From Niastella sp966212235 (GTDB taxonomy: Bacteria; Bacteroidota; Bacteroidia; Chitinophagales; Chitinophagaceae): a DNA stretch of 64,000 bases. Position numbers and translations under genes: made by a program. Positions 61,637 through 64,000 of this stretch are shown here, in pieces; positions within the stretch are counted from its first letter, which is position 1; the number at the start of each line of letters is the position of its first letter. The notes under the pieces are model-generated. The model did not search any database. It had not been told where the DNA came from and saw nothing but the letters and a program-made list of their open reading frames with translations. The stretch spans positions 124,001 to 188,000 of the forward strand of contig CBIHPP010000012.1 of NCBI GenBank assembly GCA_966212235.1. Direction: 5' to 3'.

Positions 61637-64000
61637 ATGAATTTCCAACAAATGAAAAAAATTTCCGTCTCATTTATCCTGCTGTTGCTATTAGCAGCGG
61701 GCGCCTTTGCGCAGGTGAGAGAAGTGACAGGACAAGTCACTGACCTCGATGGTAAGCCGGTATCTGGCGTAACCGTAATTGTCAAAGGAACCGCCGGTAA
61801 TGTAATTACCGATGCAAATGGTAGGTACAAGGTGATGGCCACACCCCAGCAAACGATTGTGTTCACCCACATATCGTTCGGTATTCAGGAGGCAAAAATA
61901 GGAACGCGTCCTTCTATAGATGTAACATTGATAAAGGCCGATAACCAGTTAGATGACGTAATTGTGGTTGGTTATGGCGTGCAAAAGAAAGGGCACCTGA
62001 CCGCCGCTGTTGAGTCTATCAAATCAAAAGAAATTGAAGACCTGCCGATAGGTAACCTCGGTGCTGCCCTGGCAGGCCGGGTGCTTGGTTTAAATGTGAG
62101 TGGTGGTACAGACCGGCCGGGTTCAAGAGCTATTTTGACAATACGTAATCCGGCAACTTTTTCAAAAGATGGCGGTACGTTAGACCCATTATATGTAATT
62201 GATGGCGTGATACAGGTTACTGGTGATGGTAAGAATGACCGGGACCAGTTCAATAACCTCGATCCATCGGAAGTGGAAAGCGTAACGGTATTGAAAGATG
62301 CCGCTGCCGCTATTTATGGATCAAGGGCCGCCAATGGCGTTATCATCGTTACTACAAAACGTGGTAAAGCCGGTGCGCCTAAATTTTCTTACAGTGGTTC
62401 TTACGGTGTAAATGATGAAAGTTACCGTACTAAAATGATGAGTGCTTACGATTTTGGTATGTACTATAACATCATGAACGGGCCTAACGGTGCGAACTCA
62501 ACAGCTGGTAGTAAAGATAACTTCTTCTCGGCCGATGAACTGGAGCATTTCCAGACCATCAATTACGACTGGCTGGAGCCAGCCTGGAAAAAATCGCATA
62601 ACATGCGTCATACCTTCAATGTGAGCGGTGGAACTGATAAAGCCACTTATTTTGCAGGCGCCAGTTATTATACCCAGGATGGCAACATGGGTTATCTGGA
62701 TTATAAAAAATGGACTGTTCGGGCCGGTGCAGATATCCAGGTGGCTACCGGGTTGAAAACGGGTGTGCAGGTATCTGGTAACTTTGGGGATCTGAAAAAG
62801 ACCTTTAACAAAGTAGCCAGTGAAGACCTGGACGACGATTACCGGAACCTGTTGCTGACGCCTCGTTATGTACCCATGTTTGTTGATGGATTACCAGTGA
62901 AAATTCCAGGTTCAAATTCCGATAATTTGTCAAAGTATCATTTTTATGAGATCCAGCGGTTGAAGAACATTGCGGAGACGAAAGATAAAACCCTGGCTGT
63001 AAATATGTATGCCGAATACGAATTGCCATGGGTAAAGGGCTTGAAGGCTAAAGTATCATATGCCCGCTATTTCAATAACTCCAATGGTTCACAGGTTGGT
63101 ACCAGGTATACTTTGTACGATTTCAATACATTGGGAAACAATGGACATATATATGAAGGAGCAACGCCCAAGATCCCCGGAACTGTTTTCTCAAACGGTA
63201 ACCGCCTGTACTACTCATCTACAGAGGGCGAAATGGAACAAACGAACTTTTACTTAACCTATAATCAAACATTCGGACGTCATAATATAGGAGCCTTGTT
63301 CTCTGCTGAAAAGGGAGAATCTCAAACATACCAGGCCGATGTGTGGAAAGAAGCGCCCATCGCAGCTACGAATGGTCAGTTCTCCAGCGCTTTTGGTGCT
63401 GTTGATGGCAAAACACAGGGCGCCGAATCCGGTACATTAGGTTACATTGGCCGGCTGAATTATGCGTTTGCCGATAAATACATCGCTGAATTCCTGTTCC
63501 GTTCAGACGCTTCTACACACTTTGCACCTGCCAATTACTGGGGCAAATTCTTCTCATTGTCTGCCGGCTGGGTAGTTTCAAACGAACCCTGGTTCAATGT
63601 AAATACGGTTAATTACCTGAAAGTAAGATATTCAGTAGGTATGTTGGGTAAAGATGATACCAGGGCCTGGTTATGGCGTCAGCGCTATACGTTCGAGAAT
63701 GGTAAAGGATCTGTGTTTGGCGGTAATAGCGGTAATAATAATAATTCCACATCAACTGGTTTGAAAATGAGTGTATCGCCCAACCCGGATGCAAAATGGA
63801 GCGATGAAATGAAGAATAACTTAGGTATCGATGCCCGGTTCATGAATAACCGCCTTGCTTTAACGGTGGAAGGCTACTATAACAAAGGAACTAATATGTT
63901 GATGGAAAATACAGCAGCAGTTCCTTTGACTGTTGGTGGTTCTATTGCTGCTGAGAACTTTGGAAAAATGAACTTCTTTGGTTATGAGATATCGCTGGGT
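61637..64000 (+). CDS. SusC/RagA-family TonB-linked receptor, N-terminal part (3' end outside window)
   Basis: The frame is open from ATG 61637 (or 61652, MKKISVSFILLLLLAAGAFA) to the window end, 788 codons. After the signal peptide come a carboxypeptidase-D regulatory-like domain (GQVTDLDGKPVSGVTVIVKG), the SusC motif DVIVVGYGVQKKGHLTAAVE and the plug (LGAALAGRVLGLNV, SRAANGVIIVTTKRG). Barrel strands follow. It probably imports products of the pectin-type glycans cut by the enzymes encoded upstream. Its SusD partner would be beyond the window. Confidence 0.93.
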   Translation, partial: MNFQQMKKISVSFILLLLLAAGAFAQVREVTGQVTDLDGKPVSGVTVIVKGTAGNVITDANGRYKVMATPQQTIVFTHISFGIQEAKIGTRPSIDVTLIKADNQLDDVIVVGYGVQKKGHLTAAVESIKSKEIEDLPIGNLGAALAGRVLGLNVSGGTDRPGSRAILTIRNPATFSKDGGTLDPLYVIDGVIQVTGDGKNDRDQFNNLDPSEVESVTVLKDAAAAIYGSRAANGVIIVTTKRGKAGAPKFSYSGSYGVNDESYRTKMMSAYDFGMYYNIMNGPNGANSTAGSKDNFFSADELEHFQTINYDWLEPAWKKSHNMRHTFNVSGGTDKATYFAGASYYTQDGNMGYLDYKKWTVRAGADIQVATGLKTGVQVSGNFGDLKKTFNKVASEDLDDDYRNLLLTPRYVPMFVDGLPVKIPGSNSDNLSKYHFYEIQRLKNIAETKDKTLAVNMYAEYELPWVKGLKAKVSYARYFNNSNGSQVGTRYTLYDFNTLGNNGHIYEGATPKIPGTVFSNGNRLYYSSTEGEMEQTNFYLTYNQTFGRHNIGALFSAEKGESQTYQADVWKEAPIAATNGQFSSAFGAVDGKTQGAESGTLGYIGRLNYAFADKYIAEFLFRSDASTHFAPANYWGKFFSLSAGWVVSNEPWFNVNTVNYLKVRYSVGMLGKDDTRAWLWRQRYTFENGKGSVFGGNSGNNNNSTSTGLKMSVSPNPDAKWSDEMKNNLGIDARFMNNRLALTVEGYYNKGTNMLMENTAAVPLTVGGSIAAENFGKMNFFGYEISLG

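Overview
The window looks like chromosomal DNA from a member of the Bacteroidota, most probably a free-living glycan degrader of the Chitinophagaceae type (Chitinophaga/Niastella-like). The basis is two SusC-type receptors (one with its SusD partner), a suite of secreted glycoside hydrolases and a pectate lyase, a TAnnTTTG promoter word, Rhs/YD-repeat proteins with a DUF6443-like N-terminus, and the near absence of Shine-Dalgarno sequences. The genus is an inference. No rRNA, tRNA or CRISPR array was seen.

Layout. 1-11.9 kb: a sugar/sugar-acid locus on the + strand: end of a CaiB-type CoA-transferase, a COG3618 lactonase-like amidohydrolase, a RhaT-type permease, a Gfo/Idh/MocA oxidoreductase, a large GH67-like secreted hydrolase and a SusC/SusD pair. 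12.1-31.0 kb: two tandem copies of a three-gene module: a secreted YD-repeat protein of about 1,370 aa, an Rhs-core protein of about 1,450 aa with a variable C-terminal tip, and a small candidate immunity gene. The cores share a 741-bp identical tract; the tips and immunity genes are unrelated. 31.0-34.2 kb: debris of a further cassette (a deleted copy of tip 2/immunity 2, an amber-interrupted membrane protein, an M23-like protein), a peroxiredoxin, a 21-bp-period repeat array and a 5'-truncated surface protein. 34.4-36.1 kb: a TonB-C-like protein, a DUF2306 membrane protein and an HxlR regulator. 36.1-43.4 kb: a minus-strand block with a TPR histidine kinase, a LuxR-type response regulator, three secreted proteins and a cholesterol-dependent-cytolysin-like protein; palindromes of the form CTACAT-N4-ATGTAG lie upstream of three of these genes. 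43.5-64 kb: a plant-polysaccharide locus (GH95, two GH2, a pectate lyase, a five-bladed propeller hydrolase, a DUF3826 protein, the start of another SusC). It is interrupted at 51.4-54.8 kb by orphan toxin-tip/immunity-like genes, an IS256-like transposase stub and a copied 3' end of a GH2 gene.

How it fits together. The enzymes suggest capture and breakdown of rhamnose-, fucose-, galactose- and uronic-acid-rich glycans such as pectins. The Rhs modules and orphan cassettes suggest contact-dependent or secreted competition toxins that swap tips. The kinase/regulator pair may control the cytolysin-like gene through the shared palindrome.

Non-coding signals are unusually rich: (i) a 3 x 21-bp direct-repeat element in front of four surface/toxin-type loci; (ii) long degenerate 21-bp arrays lying between convergent genes at 33 kb and 50 kb; (iii) GTTTNNN heptamer arrays directly upstream of three genes in the gene's orientation; (iv) the palindrome trio. 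These and the Rhs cassette system are the most promising undescribed material here.
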